Positions 40,838-51,063 are shown, counted from the first letter of the stretch. The stretch: 64,000 nt of DNA from Lysobacterales bacterium (GCA_026988115.1 JALSLV010000108.1:62001-126000); one strand, 5' to 3'. Notes: generated from the letters alone by a model not told the origin. A program made the numbers and translations.

Positions 40838-43800
40838 TTATTCGTTTTCTAATTCAATATTCAAGCCCAAAGAACGCACTTCTTTAACTAGCACATTAAA
40901 TGACTCTGGCATTCCTGCTACGATTTCATGACGACCATCAACGATATTTTTGTAAGTTTGATTTCTACCGACAACATCATCTGATTTCACTGTTAACATT
41001 TCTTGTAGCGTATAAGCTGCACCATAGGCTTCCAGTGCCCATACTTCCATCTCACCAAAACGCTGGCCACCAAATTGTGCTTTACCACCTAATGGTTGCT
41101 GTGTTACAAGTGAATAAGGCCCTGTAGAACGGGCATGCATCTTATCATCAACCAAATGATTCAATTTTAACATGTACATATACCCTGTTGTTACAGGTCT
41201 ATCAAACTGCTTCCCTGTTCTTCCATCGTATAAGATAGCTTGTCCACTCGTTGGCAAATCAGCCAATTCAAGCAATGCTTTAATGTGCTTTTCTTCTGCT
41301 CCATCAAAAACAGGAGTACCCATTGGCACACCGCCTTTGAGGTTATTTGATAATTCAAAAATTTCATCATCACTAAAAGTCGTTAAGTCGACTCTGTCTC
41401 CATCCAAATTATAGACTTTAGACAAGAAATCGCGCAATTCATTTGCTGAACGATTTTTTTCTATCATATCAGTAATCTTATCACCAAGCCCACGAGCTGC
41501 CCATCCTAAATGAACCTCCAATACCTGTCCAATATTCATTCGAGAAGGCACACCCAGTGGATTCAAAACGATATCAACTGGACGTCCATTTTTGTCATAA
41601 GGCATATCTTCTTCTGGTACAACCATAGAAATCACACCCTTATTTCCATGACGGCCAGCCATTTTATCACCTGGTTGAATGCGCCTTTTAACAGCCAAGT
41701 AAACCTTAACCATTTTAAGAACGCCTGGAGCCAAATCATCTCCAGAGGTGATTTTTTGCTTCTTATCTTCAAACTTTTCATCAAAAATACTTCTTTGGCG
41801 AGCAATTTGTTCAGCCATCATATCAATTTGTTCAGCAATTTTACTGTCAGCAACTTTAACATCAAACCATTGTGAAGCATCAAGTTCTTTTAGGTATTCT
41901 TCAGTAATGACAGCACCTTTTCTAAGGTCTGGAGCTTTAACTACTTTCTGACCCACTAAAATTGAATGCAAACGCTGTTGAATTACACCACGCATAATTC
42001 TAAATTGATCATTCATGTCATTTCTGACTTGTTCCAGTTGCTCTTGTTCGATTTTTTCAGCTCGATTACCCTTTTCAATTCCATCGCGAGTAAACACTTG
42101 TACATCAATAACCGTTCCAAATGTACTGCCAGAAACTTTTAAGGAGGTGTCTTTAACATCCAATGCTTTTTCACCAAAAATAGCTCTTAGTAATTTTTCT
42201 TCGGGCGTTAATTGTGTTTCACCTTTTGGTGTTACTTTACCCACCAAAATATCACCAGGACCCACTTCAGCACCAACATAGACAATACCAGAATCATCTA
42301 ACTTTGTTAATGCACTTTCACTGATATTTGGAATATCGGCTGTAATTTCTTCTGTTCCAAGTTTAGTATCGCGGGCAACACAGGTTAATTCAACAATATG
42401 AATCGTAGTAAACCTATCTTCCTTAACAACCTTTTCAGAAATAAGAATCGAATCTTCAAAGTTATAACCATTCCATGGCATAAAGGCGATTAACATATTT
42501 TGTCCTAATGACAATTCTCCCAAATCAGTAGATGGACCATCTGCTAGCACATCACCCACATCAACCCTGTCACCAATGTTGACCAAAGTCTTTTGGTTGA
42601 TGCATGTATTTTGGTTTGAACGTGTGTATTTAGTTAAGTTATAAATATCAACACCTGGATCATTTTCACCAATATATTCTTCATCCACACGAATAACTAT
42701 TCGTGAAGCGTCAGCCATTTCAATAACACCTGGACGCCTAGCCATTGCGGTTACACCTGAATCACGTGAAACGATTTTTTCCATACCTGTTCCAACCAGA
42801 GGCTTATCCACAATTAAGGTAGGAACAGCTTGTCTTTGCATGTTTGAACCCATCAAAGCTCTATTGGCATCATCGTGCTCTAAGAATGGAATCAATGAAG
42901 CCGCTACAGATACAATTTGTTTAGGTGACACATCCATGTATTTTACATCTGATGGAGGAATTAAAGTCACATCACCAAAGTGCCTAGTGACAACAAATTC
43001 ATCCAACAACTTGCCCTTGCTATCCATGTTTGCATTGGCTTGAGCAATTGGAAATTCACCTTCAACAATTGCCGAGAGATATTCCACTTCATCAGTTACA
43101 ACACCATCAACAACTTTGCGGTAAGGCGTTTCTAAAAAACCGTAAGAATTAGTTTGAGCATACACTGCTAAGGAATTAATCAAACCAATATTTGGCCCCT
43201 CGGGAGTCTCAATTGGACATAATCGACCATAGTGAGTTGTATGCACATCGCGCACTTCAAAACCAGCTCGTTCTCTTGTTAAACCACCAGGACCTAAAGC
43301 CGAAATACGGCGTTTATGTGTAATCTCTGACAATGGATTGTTTTGATCCATAAATTGAGACAGTTGATTAGAACCAAAAAACTCTTTAACCGCAGCCGCA
43401 ATTGGTTTAGCATTTATTAAATCTTGGGGTGACAATCCCTCAGAATCGGCAACAGTTAAGCGCTCTCTTACTGCGCGCTGAACACGAACCAAACCAACTC
43501 TAAATACATTTTCAGCCATTTCTCCAACCGAACGGACACGTCGGTTACCCAAGTGGTCGATATCATCAACAACACCCAAGCCATTTCTGATATTGACCAA
43601 TTCTTTCATTACGTCAACAATATCTTCATTACTTAAGATGCTAGAACCTTCAACTTCTTCACGTCCTAAACGCTTATTAAACTTCATGCGTCCAACTTCA
43701 GATAAATTATACCTGTCGGCATTGAAGAACATGCCTTCAAATAGTGCTTTGGATGAATCCTCTGTTGGTGGCTCACCGGGTCTCATCATGCGGTAAATTT

Positions 43801-44899
43801 CTATTAGTGCTTCCATTTGTGATCGTGTTGGATCAACATTAATAGTAGTCGACATGTATGGGCCATTATCTAAATCATTAACCAATAAAATATTAAATGA
43901 TTTTATGTTGTTTTCTCTTAATAGCTCTAGTAATTCTTCAGTTATAGTGGCATTTGGCTCAACTATAACTTCACCAGTCTCTTTATGAACTATTTGATGA
44001 GCGATAGTTTTTTCAAAAAGATAGGAATCATCCAAGCTAATAACTGATATTTTTGACTTAGCTAACATTTTAACGTGGCGTGCCGTTATGCGCTTTCCTT
44101 TTGGTACTATTATTTTGTTACCATCTTTAATGTCAAAATCGAAAATTTCACCTTTGACGTATTCAGGCACAAGCTTCATTGAAGCGCCTTCTTTTTTCAA
44201 AGTGATGCTAACTTTTTCAAAAAACAAATCTAAAATTTCTTCAGTTTCATAACCCAATGCACGCAAAAGTATAGTTGCTGGTAATTTTCTGCGTCTATCA
44301 ATTCGAACAAAGACATTGTCTTTAGGGTCAAACTCAATATCCAACCACGAACCACGGTAAGGAATAATACGTGCCGAATAAAGCAGCTTCCCTGACGAAT
44401 GAGTTTTTCCTTTATCATGATCGAAGAAAACACCCGGAGAACGATGCAATTGATTAACAATGACACGCTCTGTTCCGTTGATTACAAAAGTTCCGTTGGG
44501 TGTCATTAATGGTAGGTCACCTAAATAAACCTCTTGCTCTTTAACGTATTTTAGTTTCTTTTTACGAGCAGAACTTTCCTTATCATAAATTATTAATTGA
44601 ACCTTTGCTTTAATTGCCGCCCCATAAGTCAGTCCTCTTAACTTACACTCAACAACATTAAAAACAGGTTTATCAACTTTAACACTTACATAATCTAGCT
44701 TTGCGTAGCCAGAATAACTCTCAATTGGAAAAACAGAATTAAGCGCTTCATCTAACCCACACTTTGCATCCTCAACCAACCCTAAAAATTTATTATATGA
44801 TTCCACCTGAGTTTTAAGCAAAAATGGAACATCCACAACCACTTCGCTTTTACTAAAATCTTTACGTATTCTTTTCTTTTCAGTGAATGAATAACTCAT
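40838..44899 (-). CDS. rpoB: RNA polymerase beta subunit
   Basis: I choose the ATG at 44899 (1353 aa; E. coli 1342). [15 protein letters not shown] aligns with the known start and AGGTGG lies eight bases ahead; a GTG four codons upstream is in frame. The rifampicin region [13 protein letters not shown], then [13 protein letters not shown], looks wild-type and sensitive, with Asn just before LSQF where E. coli has Ser. The C-terminal part has [20 protein letters not shown]. The gap from rplL contains two hairpins. Confidence 0.98.
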   Translation of the reverse strand: MSYSFTEKKRIRKDFSKSEVVVDVPFLLKTQVESYNKFLGLVEDAKCGLDEALNSVFPIESYSGYAKLDYVSVKVDKPVFNVVECKLRGLTYGAAIKAKVQLIIYDKESSARKKKLKYVKEQEVYLGDLPLMTPNGTFVINGTERVIVNQLHRSPGVFFDHDKGKTHSSGKLLYSARIIPYRGSWLDIEFDPKDNVFVRIDRRRKLPATILLRALGYETEEILDLFFEKVSITLKKEGASMKLVPEYVKGEIFDFDIKDGNKIIVPKGKRITARHVKMLAKSKISVISLDDSYLFEKTIAHQIVHKETGEVIVEPNATITEELLELLRENNIKSFNILLVNDLDNGPYMSTTINVDPTRSQMEALIEIYRMMRPGEPPTEDSSKALFEGMFFNADRYNLSEVGRMKFNKRLGREEVEGSSILSNEDIVDVMKELVNIRNGLGVVDDIDHLGNRRVRSVGEMAENVFRVGLVRVQRAVRERLTVADSEGLSPQDLINAKPIAAAVKEFFGSNQLSQFMDQNNPLSEITHKRRISALGPGGLTRERAGFEVRDVHTTHYGRLCPIETPEGPNIGLINSLAVYAQTNSYGFLETPYRKVVDGVVTDEVEYLSAIVEGEFPIAQANANMDSKGKLLDEFVVTRHFGDVTLIPPSDVKYMDVSPKQIVSVAASLIPFLEHDDANRALMGSNMQRQAVPTLIVDKPLVGTGMEKIVSRDSGVTAMARRPGVIEMADASRIVIRVDEEYIGENDPGVDIYNLTKYTRSNQNTCINQKTLVNIGDRVDVGDVLADGPSTDLGELSLGQNMLIAFMPWNGYNFEDSILISEKVVKEDRFTTIHIVELTCVARDTKLGTEEITADIPNISESALTKLDDSGIVYVGAEVGPGDILVGKVTPKGETQLTPEEKLLRAIFGEKALDVKDTSLKVSGSTFGTVIDVQVFTRDGIEKGNRAEKIEQEQLEQVRNDMNDQFRIMRGVIQQRLHSILVGQKVVKAPDLRKGAVITEEYLKELDASQWFDVKVADSKIAEQIDMMAEQIARQRSIFDEKFEDKKQKITSGDDLAPGVLKMVKVYLAVKRRIQPGDKMAGRHGNKGVISMVVPEEDMPYDKNGRPVDIVLNPLGVPSRMNIGQVLEVHLGWAARGLGDKITDMIEKNRSANELRDFLSKVYNLDGDRVDLTTFSDDEIFELSNNLKGGVPMGTPVFDGAEEKHIKALLELADLPTSGQAILYDGRTGKQFDRPVTTGYMYMLKLNHLVDDKMHARSTGPYSLVTQQPLGGKAQFGGQRFGEMEVWALEAYGAAYTLQEMLTVKSDDVVGRNQTYKNIVDGRHEIVAGMPESFNVLVKEVRSLGLNIELENE

Positions 44900-44968
44900 A
44901 ACAACTGCCACCTACCAATATAAATTTATATAAACTGATTGTAAAACCAGCTGAACCGAATCCAATTC

Positions 44969-44989
44969 TTGATGTTATTTAAACATCAA
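44969..44989 (-). promoter_or_regulatory. Hairpin upstream of rpoB
   Basis: A perfect 8-bp AT-rich stem (TTGATGTT/AACATCAA, five-base loop) lies 70 bases before the rpoB start. No T-run follows, so a role in processing or translation control is more likely than termination. Confidence 0.45.
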
Positions 44990-45058
44990 CTTCATCCTTG
45001 ATTTTAACCGCATAGATCATGCATTATCTTGCGATTAAAATATCTTATTTCTTAAGCG

Positions 45059-45093
45059 ACTAAAGGCCAGCGACAAAATCGCTAGCCTTTAGT
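45059..45093 (-). promoter_or_regulatory. Strong rplL-rpoB intergenic hairpin
   Basis: A 15-bp stem with one wobble (45059-45073 with 45079-45093) and five-base loop lies 20 bases after rplL. No T-run follows. In E. coli this gap holds a partial terminator and an RNase III site that lower rpoBC relative to rplJL, and this hairpin is in the matching place. Confidence 0.75.
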
Positions 45094-45113
45094 GCCAATA
45101 AGTAATTGCTTAC

Positions 45114-45491
45114 TTATTTAACGTCTACTTGAGCACCAGCTTCTTCTAACTGAGTCTTAACAGATTCAGCTTCAGCTTTATCAACGCCTTCCTTAATTGT
45201 AACAGGAGCACTTTCTACCATGTCTTTAGCTTCTTTCAAGCCAAGACCAGTAATGCCACGTACCGCCTTAATTACAGCAACTTTTTTGTCGCCAAAACTA
45301 GACATTACAACGTCAAATTCAGTTTGCTCTTCAGCAGCACCGGCGTCACCACCTGCTGCAGGAGCTGCAACTGCTACAGCAGCTGCTGCAGTTACACCAA
45401 ATTTATCTTCCATTGCTTCGATTAATTCTACAACTTCCATAACACTCATGTTAGAAATTGCTTCCAAGATATCGTCTTTAGAAACGGCCAT
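45114..45491 (-). CDS. rplL: 50S ribosomal protein L7/L12
   Basis: L7/L12 is the multi-copy stalk protein that recruits GTPase factors. It has 125 aa (E. coli 121). The N-terminal dimerisation helix region is [18 protein letters not shown]. The Ala-rich hinge ([20 protein letters not shown], about 35-54) leads to the C-terminal factor-binding domain with [20 protein letters not shown]. It lies 64 bases after rplJ; the strong hairpin downstream probably sets the L12-to-polymerase ratio. Confidence 0.98.
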   Translation of the reverse strand: MAVSKDDILEAISNMSVMEVVELIEAMEDKFGVTAAAAVAVAAPAAGGDAGAAEEQTEFDVVMSSFGDKKVAVIKAVRGITGLGLKEAKDMVESAPVTIKEGVDKAEAESVKTQLEEAGAQVDVK

Positions 45492-45555
45492 CTTTATTCT
45501 CCAAAATTATTTTATTAAATATTAAATTATTATACTTAGCTTAAAATTAGTTAAG

Positions 45556-46083
45556 TTAAGCAGATTCTTTTTGATCGCGAATTGCTGCAACTGTGCGAAC
45601 CATTTTAACTGTAGGTTCTGCCAGTGTACGTACAAACTTCTCGACAGGTGCTTTCATCACACTCATCAATTGGCTAATTGCCTGATCTTTAGTTGGTAAT
45701 GATGCCAGTCTTCCTAATTCGGAAGCATCAAACATTTTACCGCCTATTGATACAAGTTTAGTAATTAGCTTATCGTTCTTTTTAGCGTAATCTTTAATTA
45801 AGCGAGCAGCACAACCTGGATCTTCAATTGAAAATGCGTATATCATTGGACCAACCAACGACTCTGCCACACATTCAAATTCAGTACCTTGTACGCCTCG
45901 TTTAACTAAAGTATTTTTTGCAACTTTTAAAAACACACCCGTTTTTCGTGCTTCACTGCGCATCTCGGTAAAATCTTCTACCGTAATACCCGCATATTCC
46001 GCAACAACTAACGAATGTGCATTAACTGCAACGCCAGCAATCTCAGCAACCACAGCTTTCTTCTGTTCTAGACTTAGAGCCAT
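45556..46083 (-). CDS. rplJ: 50S ribosomal protein L10
   Basis: L10 is the stalk base that binds L7/L12 dimers. In E. coli the L10-L12 complex represses its own mRNA. The ATG at 46083 (175 aa; E. coli 165) has a strong AAAGGAGG just ahead, while an in-frame start nine codons earlier lies within the leader hairpin. MALSLEQKKAVVAEIAGVA, the middle VAKNTLVKRGVQG and the C-terminal L12-binding helix are recognisable. A promoter lies at 46162-46189. Confidence 0.97.
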   Translation of the reverse strand: MALSLEQKKAVVAEIAGVAVNAHSLVVAEYAGITVEDFTEMRSEARKTGVFLKVAKNTLVKRGVQGTEFECVAESLVGPMIYAFSIEDPGCAARLIKDYAKKNDKLITKLVSIGGKMFDASELGRLASLPTKDQAISQLMSVMKAPVEKFVRTLAEPTVKMVRTVAAIRDQKESA

Positions 46084-46093
46084 GTTTACCTCC

Positions 46094-46111
46094 TTTGATA
46101 AACGTATCAAA
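46094..46111 (-). promoter_or_regulatory. Leader hairpin next to the rplJ ribosome-binding site
   Basis: A perfect 7-bp stem (TTTGATA/TATCAAA, four-base loop) ends immediately before the AGGAGG of rplJ. It could take part in L10-mediated translation control, but the E. coli-type L10 site was not matched. Confidence 0.5.
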
Positions 46112-46161
46112 CAAACCCTTCTGCATTTCTACATCTGGGACTTTGGTGGCCTTGAAAGGCA

Positions 46162-46189
46162 TTAATACCTAATATTAACAAACTGTCAA
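46162..46189 (-). promoter_or_regulatory. Promoter for rplJ-rplL
   Basis: On the minus strand, a perfect TTGACA (46184-46189) and TATTAA (46162-46167) are 16 bases apart, about 75 bases before the rplJ start. This is the equivalent of the E. coli L10 promoter. Confidence 0.7.
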
Positions 46190-46275
46190 GACGTCACCAT
46201 CTACGCAGGAAATTAAGAAACTCACATAAATATCTATTAGCTATTTATACAAAAACTTCACCTGCGGTCTTTGAC

Positions 46276-46342
46276 GGCTATCATAATGACAGCCCTCAAA
46301 ATTTCTTACAAACCATCTACTCGATTCCCACTTTCGCAGGAA
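46276..46342. repeat. Two hairpins of dispersed-repeat type in the rplA-rplJ gap
   Basis: One hairpin (46323-46342) is an 8-bp ATTCC-type stem with a GAAA/TTTC tetraloop, resembling intergenic repeats common in proteobacteria. The other (46276-46294) is an 8-bp stem with a 3-base loop. The words ACCATCTAC and GCAGGAA from the first recur at 46196-46212, suggesting a decayed second copy. Confidence 0.4.
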
Positions 46343-46354
46343 TGGCATTGTGCT

Positions 46355-47053
46355 TTATTTCAAATCAAGACTTGATTGATCAACTTCAATACCTGGACCC
46401 ATAGTTGATGAAACAACAACTTTCTGGATGTATTTTCCTTTCGCAGCAGAAGGCTTCTTTTTAATCAAATCTTTTAATAGAGCATCTAAATTTTGCTTAA
46501 GTGAATCAACAGTAAAACTTACCTTACCAATCATGGTATGAATAATTCCATTTTTGTCGATTCTATACATAGCTTGACCTGCTTTGTTGTTTTTAATTGC
46601 AGTGACAACATCTGGTGTAACCGTACCAACTTTAGGGTTAGGCATTAAACCACGAGGACCTAAAACCGTACCAAGTTTACCAACAACACGCATAGCATCT
46701 GGAGAAGCGATAACCACATCAAAATCCATCATGCCACCTTTAATCTCATCAGCCAAATCATCCATACCAACAAAGTCAGCACCAGCTTCTTTAGCTGCAT
46801 CTGCCTTAGGCCCTTGTGTAAATACAGCAACGCGGATATTTTTTCCTGTTCCTGCGGGCATGATGGTTGCACCACGTACAACTTGATCTGATTTAGTTGC
46901 ATCAACACCCAATTTAATAGCAACATCAACAGACTCATCAAATTTAACTTTAGAGTTATCACTTAAAATCTTGATTGCTTCATCAATTCCATAAGCTTCT
47001 TCAGCATTATACTTTTCGCGAATAGCTTTTAAACGCTTACCTAATTTAGCCAT
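46355..47053 (-). CDS. rplA: 50S ribosomal protein L1
   Basis: L1 forms the mobile stalk that helps E-site tRNA leave, and in E. coli it represses rplKA by binding the mRNA leader. It has 232 aa (E. coli 234). GRNIRV-like [34 protein letters not shown] and the C-terminal [11 protein letters not shown] are signatures. Its start overlaps the rplK stop by one base (TAATG). A 271-base gap to rplJ follows. Confidence 0.98.
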   Translation of the reverse strand: MAKLGKRLKAIREKYNAEEAYGIDEAIKILSDNSKVKFDESVDVAIKLGVDATKSDQVVRGATIMPAGTGKNIRVAVFTQGPKADAAKEAGADFVGMDDLADEIKGGMMDFDVVIASPDAMRVVGKLGTVLGPRGLMPNPKVGTVTPDVVTAIKNNKAGQAMYRIDKNGIIHTMIGKVSFTVDSLKQNLDALLKDLIKKKPSAAKGKYIQKVVVSSTMGPGIEVDQSSLDLK

Positions 47054-47487
47054 TATTTAACTCCTTCAGAATTAACACCCATACTGCGCGCAGTACCAGC
47101 AATTGTTCTTACCGCTGCATCCATAGAACCAGCAGTTAAATCAGGTTCTTTTGTTTTTGCAATTTCTTCCATTTGAGCACGAGTAATTGTTCCAACTTTT
47201 TCAGTATTTGGACGACCACTACCACTTTTTAGACCCAATGCTTTTTTAATTAAAATAGCTGCAGGAGGCGTTTTGATAATGAATGAAAAACTTCTATCAT
47301 TGTAGACAGTGATAACAACAGGTGTAGGAAGACCTTGTTCTGCTGACTGAGTTTTGGCATTAAATGCTTTACAAAACTCCATGATATTCACACCATGCTG
47401 ACCCAACGCAGGACCAACTGGAGGACTCGGATTTGCCTGACCTGCAGGCACTTGTAGCTTAATATAAGCTTCGACTTTTTTAGCCAT
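47053..47487 (-). CDS. rplK: 50S ribosomal protein L11
   Basis: L11 forms the GTPase-associated centre and is needed for RelA activation. It has 144 aa (E. coli 142). [21 protein letters not shown] with the thiostrepton-region prolines (residues about 22-30), [16 protein letters not shown] and [11 protein letters not shown] are diagnostic. A 58-base gap with a hairpin separates it from nusG; no promoter was seen there. Confidence 0.98.
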   Translation of the reverse strand: MAKKVEAYIKLQVPAGQANPSPPVGPALGQHGVNIMEFCKAFNAKTQSAEQGLPTPVVITVYNDRSFSFIIKTPPAAILIKKALGLKSGSGRPNTEKVGTITRAQMEEIAKTKEPDLTAGSMDAAVRTIAGTARSMGVNSEGVK

Positions 47488-47509
47488 TATATTTTCTCCG
47501 GGTTCAAAC

Positions 47510-47526
47510 GCTTATTTTCAATAAGC
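47510..47526 (-). promoter_or_regulatory. Hairpin upstream of rplK, possible L1 site
   Basis: A perfect 7-bp stem (GCTTATT/AATAAGC) with a three-base loop lies 23 bases before the rplK start. E. coli L1 represses from this position, but the asymmetric loop of the known L1 site was not verified here. Confidence 0.4.
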
Positions 47527-47545
47527 TCCCCATCATTTTAATAAA

Positions 47546-48082
47546 CTATCTTATTTTTTCAACTTGGGCAAAACCCAACTCCACAGGAGTTGAACGACCA
47601 AAAATTGAAACTGCGACTCTAATTTTACTTTTTTCGTAATTGATATCTTCAACTTCACCGTTGAAATCATTAAACGGACCATCAACCACCCGAACTACTT
47701 CACCAATATCAAATAAGATTTTTGGTTTAGGTGCATTTTCTCCATCATGCACGCGTTGCAATATTGCCTCTGCTTCTTTTTTAGTAATCGCAGCAGGCTT
47801 TTCTTTTGTTCCTCCAATGAAACCAAGAACTTTATTCGTTTCCTTAACCAAATGCCATGAGGCATCATTCATTTCCATTTCAACCAAGACATAACCAGGA
47901 AAAAACTTCCTTTCACTTTGCCTTTTTTGTCCTTTGCGCATTTCTATAACAGTTTCAGTAGGCACAAGAATCTCACCAAAATACTCTTCCATTCCTAGCC
48001 TTTCTATTCTTTCTTGCAAAGACCTTACAACTTTATGCTCAAAATTTGAGTAAGCATGAACTACGTACCATTGTTTAGACAT
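47546..48082 (-). CDS. nusG: Transcription termination/antitermination factor NusG
   Basis: NusG binds the polymerase clamp, suppresses pausing, and links to Rho or S10. It has 178 aa (E. coli 181). The NGN domain (about 1-120) starts [16 protein letters not shown] and has [12 protein letters not shown]. The C-terminal KOW domain has [19 protein letters not shown]. It follows secE by 11 bases, the near-universal secE-nusG pair. Confidence 0.98.
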   Translation of the reverse strand: MSKQWYVVHAYSNFEHKVVRSLQERIERLGMEEYFGEILVPTETVIEMRKGQKRQSERKFFPGYVLVEMEMNDASWHLVKETNKVLGFIGGTKEKPAAITKKEAEAILQRVHDGENAPKPKILFDIGEVVRVVDGPFNDFNGEVEDINYEKSKIRVAVSIFGRSTPVELGFAQVEKIR

Positions 48083-48093
48083 AGTAAACTCCG

Positions 48094-48462
48094 TTACCCA
48101 AAGAGTGAGCTGACTGACCAGCTAAAAAAGAAATCAACCAATGATAAAAACAAGCCGATAATTATAACGACAACAATAACAACCAAAGTTGTTTGCAATG
48201 TTTCGTTACGTGTTGGCCATACAATTTTTTGTCTTTCTATATTAGCACTTTTAACAAACGTGAAAAAGTTACGGCCTTTTTTTGTAGTTGCTGCTATAAT
48301 TGCACCAAGCGCTATACCGCCAAACAAAATAAGAACACGTAAAATGGTTGCTAACTCGTCTTCAAAATACAAGTTGCCAACAACACCAGCAACAACTGCA
48401 GCAATTGCCAGCCACCAACGTAATTTTTCACCAATTGAACTTGTTACTTCTGTTTGACTCAT
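48094..48462 (-). CDS. secE: Preprotein translocase subunit SecE
   Basis: SecE clamps SecY in the translocon. The 122-aa three-helix form (E. coli 127) has two hydrophobic helices (about 17-35 and 39-60). A conserved amphipathic stretch ([10 protein letters not shown]-like [14 protein letters not shown], about 77-90) precedes the essential third helix. AAGGTG lies eight bases before the ATG. It starts 41 bases after tRNA-Trp and is probably on the same transcript. Confidence 0.97.
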   Translation of the reverse strand: MSQTEVTSSIGEKLRWWLAIAAVVAGVVGNLYFEDELATILRVLILFGGIALGAIIAATTKKGRNFFTFVKSANIERQKIVWPTRNETLQTTLVVIVVVIIIGLFLSLVDFFFSWSVSSLFG

Positions 48463-48503
48463 TCTTATTACACCTTATTTTTACTATTTATCTAGAATCT
48501 TAA

Positions 48504-48579
48504 TGGCAGGCCAGGAGGGAATCGAACCCACAACCTACGGTTTTGGAGACCGCCACTCTGCCAATTGAGCTACTGGCCT
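48504..48579 (-). tRNA. trnW: tRNA-Trp (CCA)
   Basis: A 76-base cloverleaf with acceptor stem AGGCCAG/CTGGCCT, D-stem GCTC/GAGT (last pair a G-T wobble), anticodon loop TCTCCAAAA with anticodon CCA, T-loop GGTTCGATTC, and an encoded 3' CCA. It lies between tuf copy 2 and secE, as in many gammaproteobacteria. Confidence 0.97.
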
Positions 48580-48591
48580 ACTTCATTAAAA

Positions 48592-48607
48592 TAGGATTAA
48601 AATCCTA
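48592..48607 (-). terminator. Weak terminator-like hairpin before tRNA-Trp
   Basis: A 6-bp AT-rich stem (TAGGAT/ATCCTA) is followed by TTTT on the minus strand. It is too weak to be a convincing terminator and may only mark tRNA processing. Confidence 0.25.
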
Positions 48608-48616
48608 GAGCGACCA

Positions 48617-48642
48617 AAGCCAACAATCAAAATTGCTGGCTT
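48617..48642 (-). promoter_or_regulatory. Hairpin between tuf copy 2 and tRNA-Trp
   Basis: An 11-bp stem with one wobble (48617-48627 with 48632-48642) and four-base loop lies 25 bases after the tuf stop. Its TTTTG loop region and the GTCGCT just after it resemble the rplL-rpoB hairpin at 45059-45093. A processing site is likely. Confidence 0.55.
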
Positions 48643-48667
48643 AGTCTTAACTTTCTATTGCTAATCT

Positions 48668-49858
48668 TTATTTAAAAATCTTAGCAACAACACCTGCACC
48701 AACTGTGCGTCCGCCTTCACGAATAGCAAATCTCAAACCTTCTTCCATCGCAATTGGATTGATTAAGGTAACTGTCATTTTTACGTTATCGCCAGGCATT
48801 ACCATTTCAACACCTTCTGGTAACTCACAAGCTCCAGTGATGTCAGTTGTACGGAAGTAAAACTGTGGTCTATAGCCTTTGAAAAATGGAGTGTGACGTC
48901 CGCCTTCATCTTTTGACAAGATGTAAACTTCTGCTTCAAACTCTGTATGTGGAGTAATTGATCCAGGATGTGCCAATACTTGACCACGTTCAACGTCATC
49001 ACGCTTAGTTCCACGTAATAATACACCTACGTTTTCACCTGCACGACCTTCGTCTAGTAATTTACGGAACATTTCAACACCCGTACATACGGTTTTTTGT
49101 GTGTCTCTGATTCCGATGATTTCTAATTCTTCACCCACTTTAACAACACCACGCTCTACACGTCCAGTTACAACTGTTCCACGACCTGAAATTGAGAACA
49201 CGTCTTCAATAGGCAATAAGAAAGGTTGATCAACATCGCGTTTAGGCTCTGGAATATAATCATCCAATACGTCTAGCAATTTCTTTATTGATGGAACACC
49301 AATATCACTTTCGTCACCTTCTAGTGCTTTAAGTGCAGAACCCATAACCATAGGAGTATCATCTCCAGGGAAATCATAATCGCTTAATAATTCACGAATT
49401 TCCATTTCTACCAATTCCAACAACTCTTCGTCATCAACTTGGTCACATTTATTCATGTATACAACGATATAAGGTACGCCAACTTGACGACCCAATAAAA
49501 TGTGCTCGCGTGTTTGTGGCATTGGACCATCAGCAGCTGATACGACTAAGATAGCACCATCCATTTGTGCTGCACCTGTAATCATGTTCTTAACATAGTC
49601 AGCATGGCCTGGACAATCTACGTGTGCGTAGTGACGACCTTCTGTTTCATATTCTACGTGTGCTGTAGCAATTGTAATACCACGCTCGCGCTCTTCTGGT
49701 GCATTATCAATTTGATCATAATCTTTGAATTCACCACCTTGTAATTCTGCTGCCACTTTTGTAAGGGCGGCTGTCAATGTAGTTTTACCGTGATCAACGT
49801 GACCAATTGTTCCCACATTTACATGCGGTTTGTTGCGTTCAAATTTTTCTTTAGACAT
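48668..49858 (-). CDS. tuf: Elongation factor Tu, copy 2
   Basis: This is the second EF-Tu gene, 396 aa, identical in protein to copy 1 at 32222-33412. It occupies the tufB position between tRNA-Thr and tRNA-Trp. Nothing upstream of the ATG resembles copy 1: the 5' leader here carries TGGAG at good spacing. Identity confined to the coding region is the mark of ongoing gene conversion. Transcription is expected from the promoter before tRNA-Tyr, with tRNAs cut from the same RNA. Confidence 0.99.
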   Translation of the reverse strand: MSKEKFERNKPHVNVGTIGHVDHGKTTLTAALTKVAAELQGGEFKDYDQIDNAPEERERGITIATAHVEYETEGRHYAHVDCPGHADYVKNMITGAAQMDGAILVVSAADGPMPQTREHILLGRQVGVPYIVVYMNKCDQVDDEELLELVEMEIRELLSDYDFPGDDTPMVMGSALKALEGDESDIGVPSIKKLLDVLDDYIPEPKRDVDQPFLLPIEDVFSISGRGTVVTGRVERGVVKVGEELEIIGIRDTQKTVCTGVEMFRKLLDEGRAGENVGVLLRGTKRDDVERGQVLAHPGSITPHTEFEAEVYILSKDEGGRHTPFFKGYRPQFYFRTTDITGACELPEGVEMVMPGDNVKMTVTLINPIAMEEGLRFAIREGGRTVGAGVVAKIFK

Positions 49859-49957
49859 TGCTGTACTCCACTATGTTTAAATGTTTCGTTTTAATGCATC
49901 TACCTTTAAAACCTTAAATAATTAATTTTTGATTGAGCAAGAGCTTAACCTATTACA

Positions 49958-50033
49958 TGGTGCCCATAACTGGAGTCGAACCAGTGACCTCTTCCCTACC
50001 AAGAAAGTGCTCTACCGACTGAGCTATATGGGC
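49958..50033 (-). tRNA. trnT: tRNA-Thr (GGT)
   Basis: A 76-base cloverleaf: acceptor GCCCATA/TATGGGC, D-stem GCTC/GAGC, anticodon loop TTGGTAG (anticodon GGT, reading ACC and ACU), T-loop GGTTCGACTCC, and encoded CCA. It sits directly upstream of tuf as thrT does in E. coli. Confidence 0.97.
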
Positions 50034-50047
50034 GCGCCTAATAGCTT

Positions 50048-50121
50048 TGGAGCGGGTGAAGGGAATCGAACCCTCGTAGTCAGATTGGAAATCTGAAGTT
50101 CTACCATTAAACTACACCCGC
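50048..50121 (-). tRNA. trnG: tRNA-Gly (TCC)
   Basis: A 74-base cloverleaf: acceptor GCGGGTG/CACCCGC, anticodon stem TCAGA/TCTGA with loop TTTCCAA (anticodon TCC), T-loop GGTTCGATTCC, and encoded CCA. It matches glyT of the E. coli tufB operon. Confidence 0.97.
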
Positions 50122-50182
50122 ACAGGCACTTTTTACACAAAACAAAAACAGGCTACCTAATGACAACCTGTTATTTCGAATA

Positions 50183-50267
50183 TGGTGGAGGGAGGAGGAT
50201 TCGAACCTCCGAAGTTAGAAACAGCAGATTTACAGTCTGCCCTCGTTGGCCGCTTGAGTATCCCTCC
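50183..50267 (-). tRNA. trnY: tRNA-Tyr (GTA)
   Basis: An 85-base class II tRNA with a long variable arm. Acceptor GGAGGGA/TCCCTCC, anticodon stem GCAGA/TCTGC with loop CTGTAAA (anticodon GTA), T-loop GGTTCGAATCC, and encoded CCA. It is first of the tRNA-tuf operon. Confidence 0.97.
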
Positions 50268-50286
50268 GGCTCAAATAAAGCAAGGC

Positions 50287-50315
50287 ATTTTCACGGAAAG
50301 TCCAACCCATGTCAA
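50287..50315 (-). promoter_or_regulatory. Strong promoter of the tRNA-tuf-secE-nusG operon
   Basis: On the minus strand, a perfect TTGACA (50310-50315) and GAAAAT (50287-50292) are 17 bases apart. An A/T-only-like tract upstream (about 50317-50337) looks like an UP element, and GCC follows the -10 box. Transcription would start about 12 bases before tRNA-Tyr. Confidence 0.75.
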
Positions 50316-50395
50316 CCTATATTTTTATATTTTTGCATTTAATCTATTAAAACCCAAGCCAAATCATTTTATTACTAAAAAGTTTATACCATAAG

Positions 50396-51049
50396 TTAAG
50401 TGCTATCCATTAATGGCTGCCAAAATTCACGCTTGCATGTTTGATATTCAACGCGATTATTCTCATACAAATAATCGCAAAACTCAAACAAACGTGCAAA
50501 CATTAAGGCCGAACCAACCAACCTTTCAATGACAACATCATCCTGACTGGATAAGTACACTAACATCTTCTTTTTCATAACAGAATCAATGCTTTCCCAA
50601 TTTGAAAAAAGAAGCTGAGAAACACTCAATACCACCTTCCTTTCAAACGGGGCGAGCATTATAGCTTTATTTGCCGAAGGATTGAAATCATTTTGTTCAA
50701 TTTTTTTAATTTGTGCCAATCCAGAATAATAATAGGGCCAAGAAGGTCTTATTTTTAGCAAACCGAAGTAAGCATCACTTAATTTTTCGCTATTCTTCAA
50801 AGATTCTGATTTTGAAATAGACAAGAATGCCCTAATATACAATTCTATTTGATTTGGGTTGACACTAACAAACGAGATAAATTTTAACTTGCGGCTATCA
50901 GGAAGTGAATTTTTCACACTGTCAGAGCCCAATCGATAATCGACCCTACTTGCCTCATAGCTCAGACTGGATTGAAACATAAGAACAAATAAAACCAAAA
51001 ACAACAGCAAAATCAAGTAGACAAATAACAGAGCAACTCTATTTATCAT
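50396..51049 (-). CDS. Membrane-anchored EPS locus protein, VpsP-like by position
   Basis: The protein has 217 aa from the ATG at 51049. A TTG six codons upstream overlaps the kinase stop (TTGA) and is the alternative start. One N-terminal hydrophobic helix (about 5-28) is followed by a soluble, mainly helical domain with a faint tetratricopeptide feel (DAYFGLLKIRPSWPYYYSGLAQI). I do not recognise the family from sequence with certainty. Its place directly after the barrel, exporter and kinase genes matches vpsP of the Vibrio vps-II cluster. It is last in the EPS operon, and I see no clear terminator behind it. Confidence 0.5.
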   Translation of the reverse strand: MINRVALLFVYLILLLFLVLFVLMFQSSLSYEASRVDYRLGSDSVKNSLPDSRKLKFISFVSVNPNQIELYIRAFLSISKSESLKNSEKLSDAYFGLLKIRPSWPYYYSGLAQIKKIEQNDFNPSANKAIMLAPFERKVVLSVSQLLFSNWESIDSVMKKKMLVYLSSQDDVVIERLVGSALMFARLFEFCDYLYENNRVEYQTCKREFWQPLMDST

Positions 51050-51063
51050 TTTGAAGCTACCAC

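Noticed and set aside
50160-50394. Two rightward open frames over tRNA-Tyr
   Set aside because: They read the antisense of a well-folded tRNA gene; the GGGFEPPK-type peptide is a common artefact of tRNA complements.
50183-50395. tRNA-Tyr as integration site for the EPS locus
   Set aside because: The EPS genes lie on the 5' side of the tRNA, no repeated tRNA 3' end or integrase was seen, and the tRNA belongs to the conserved tuf operon.
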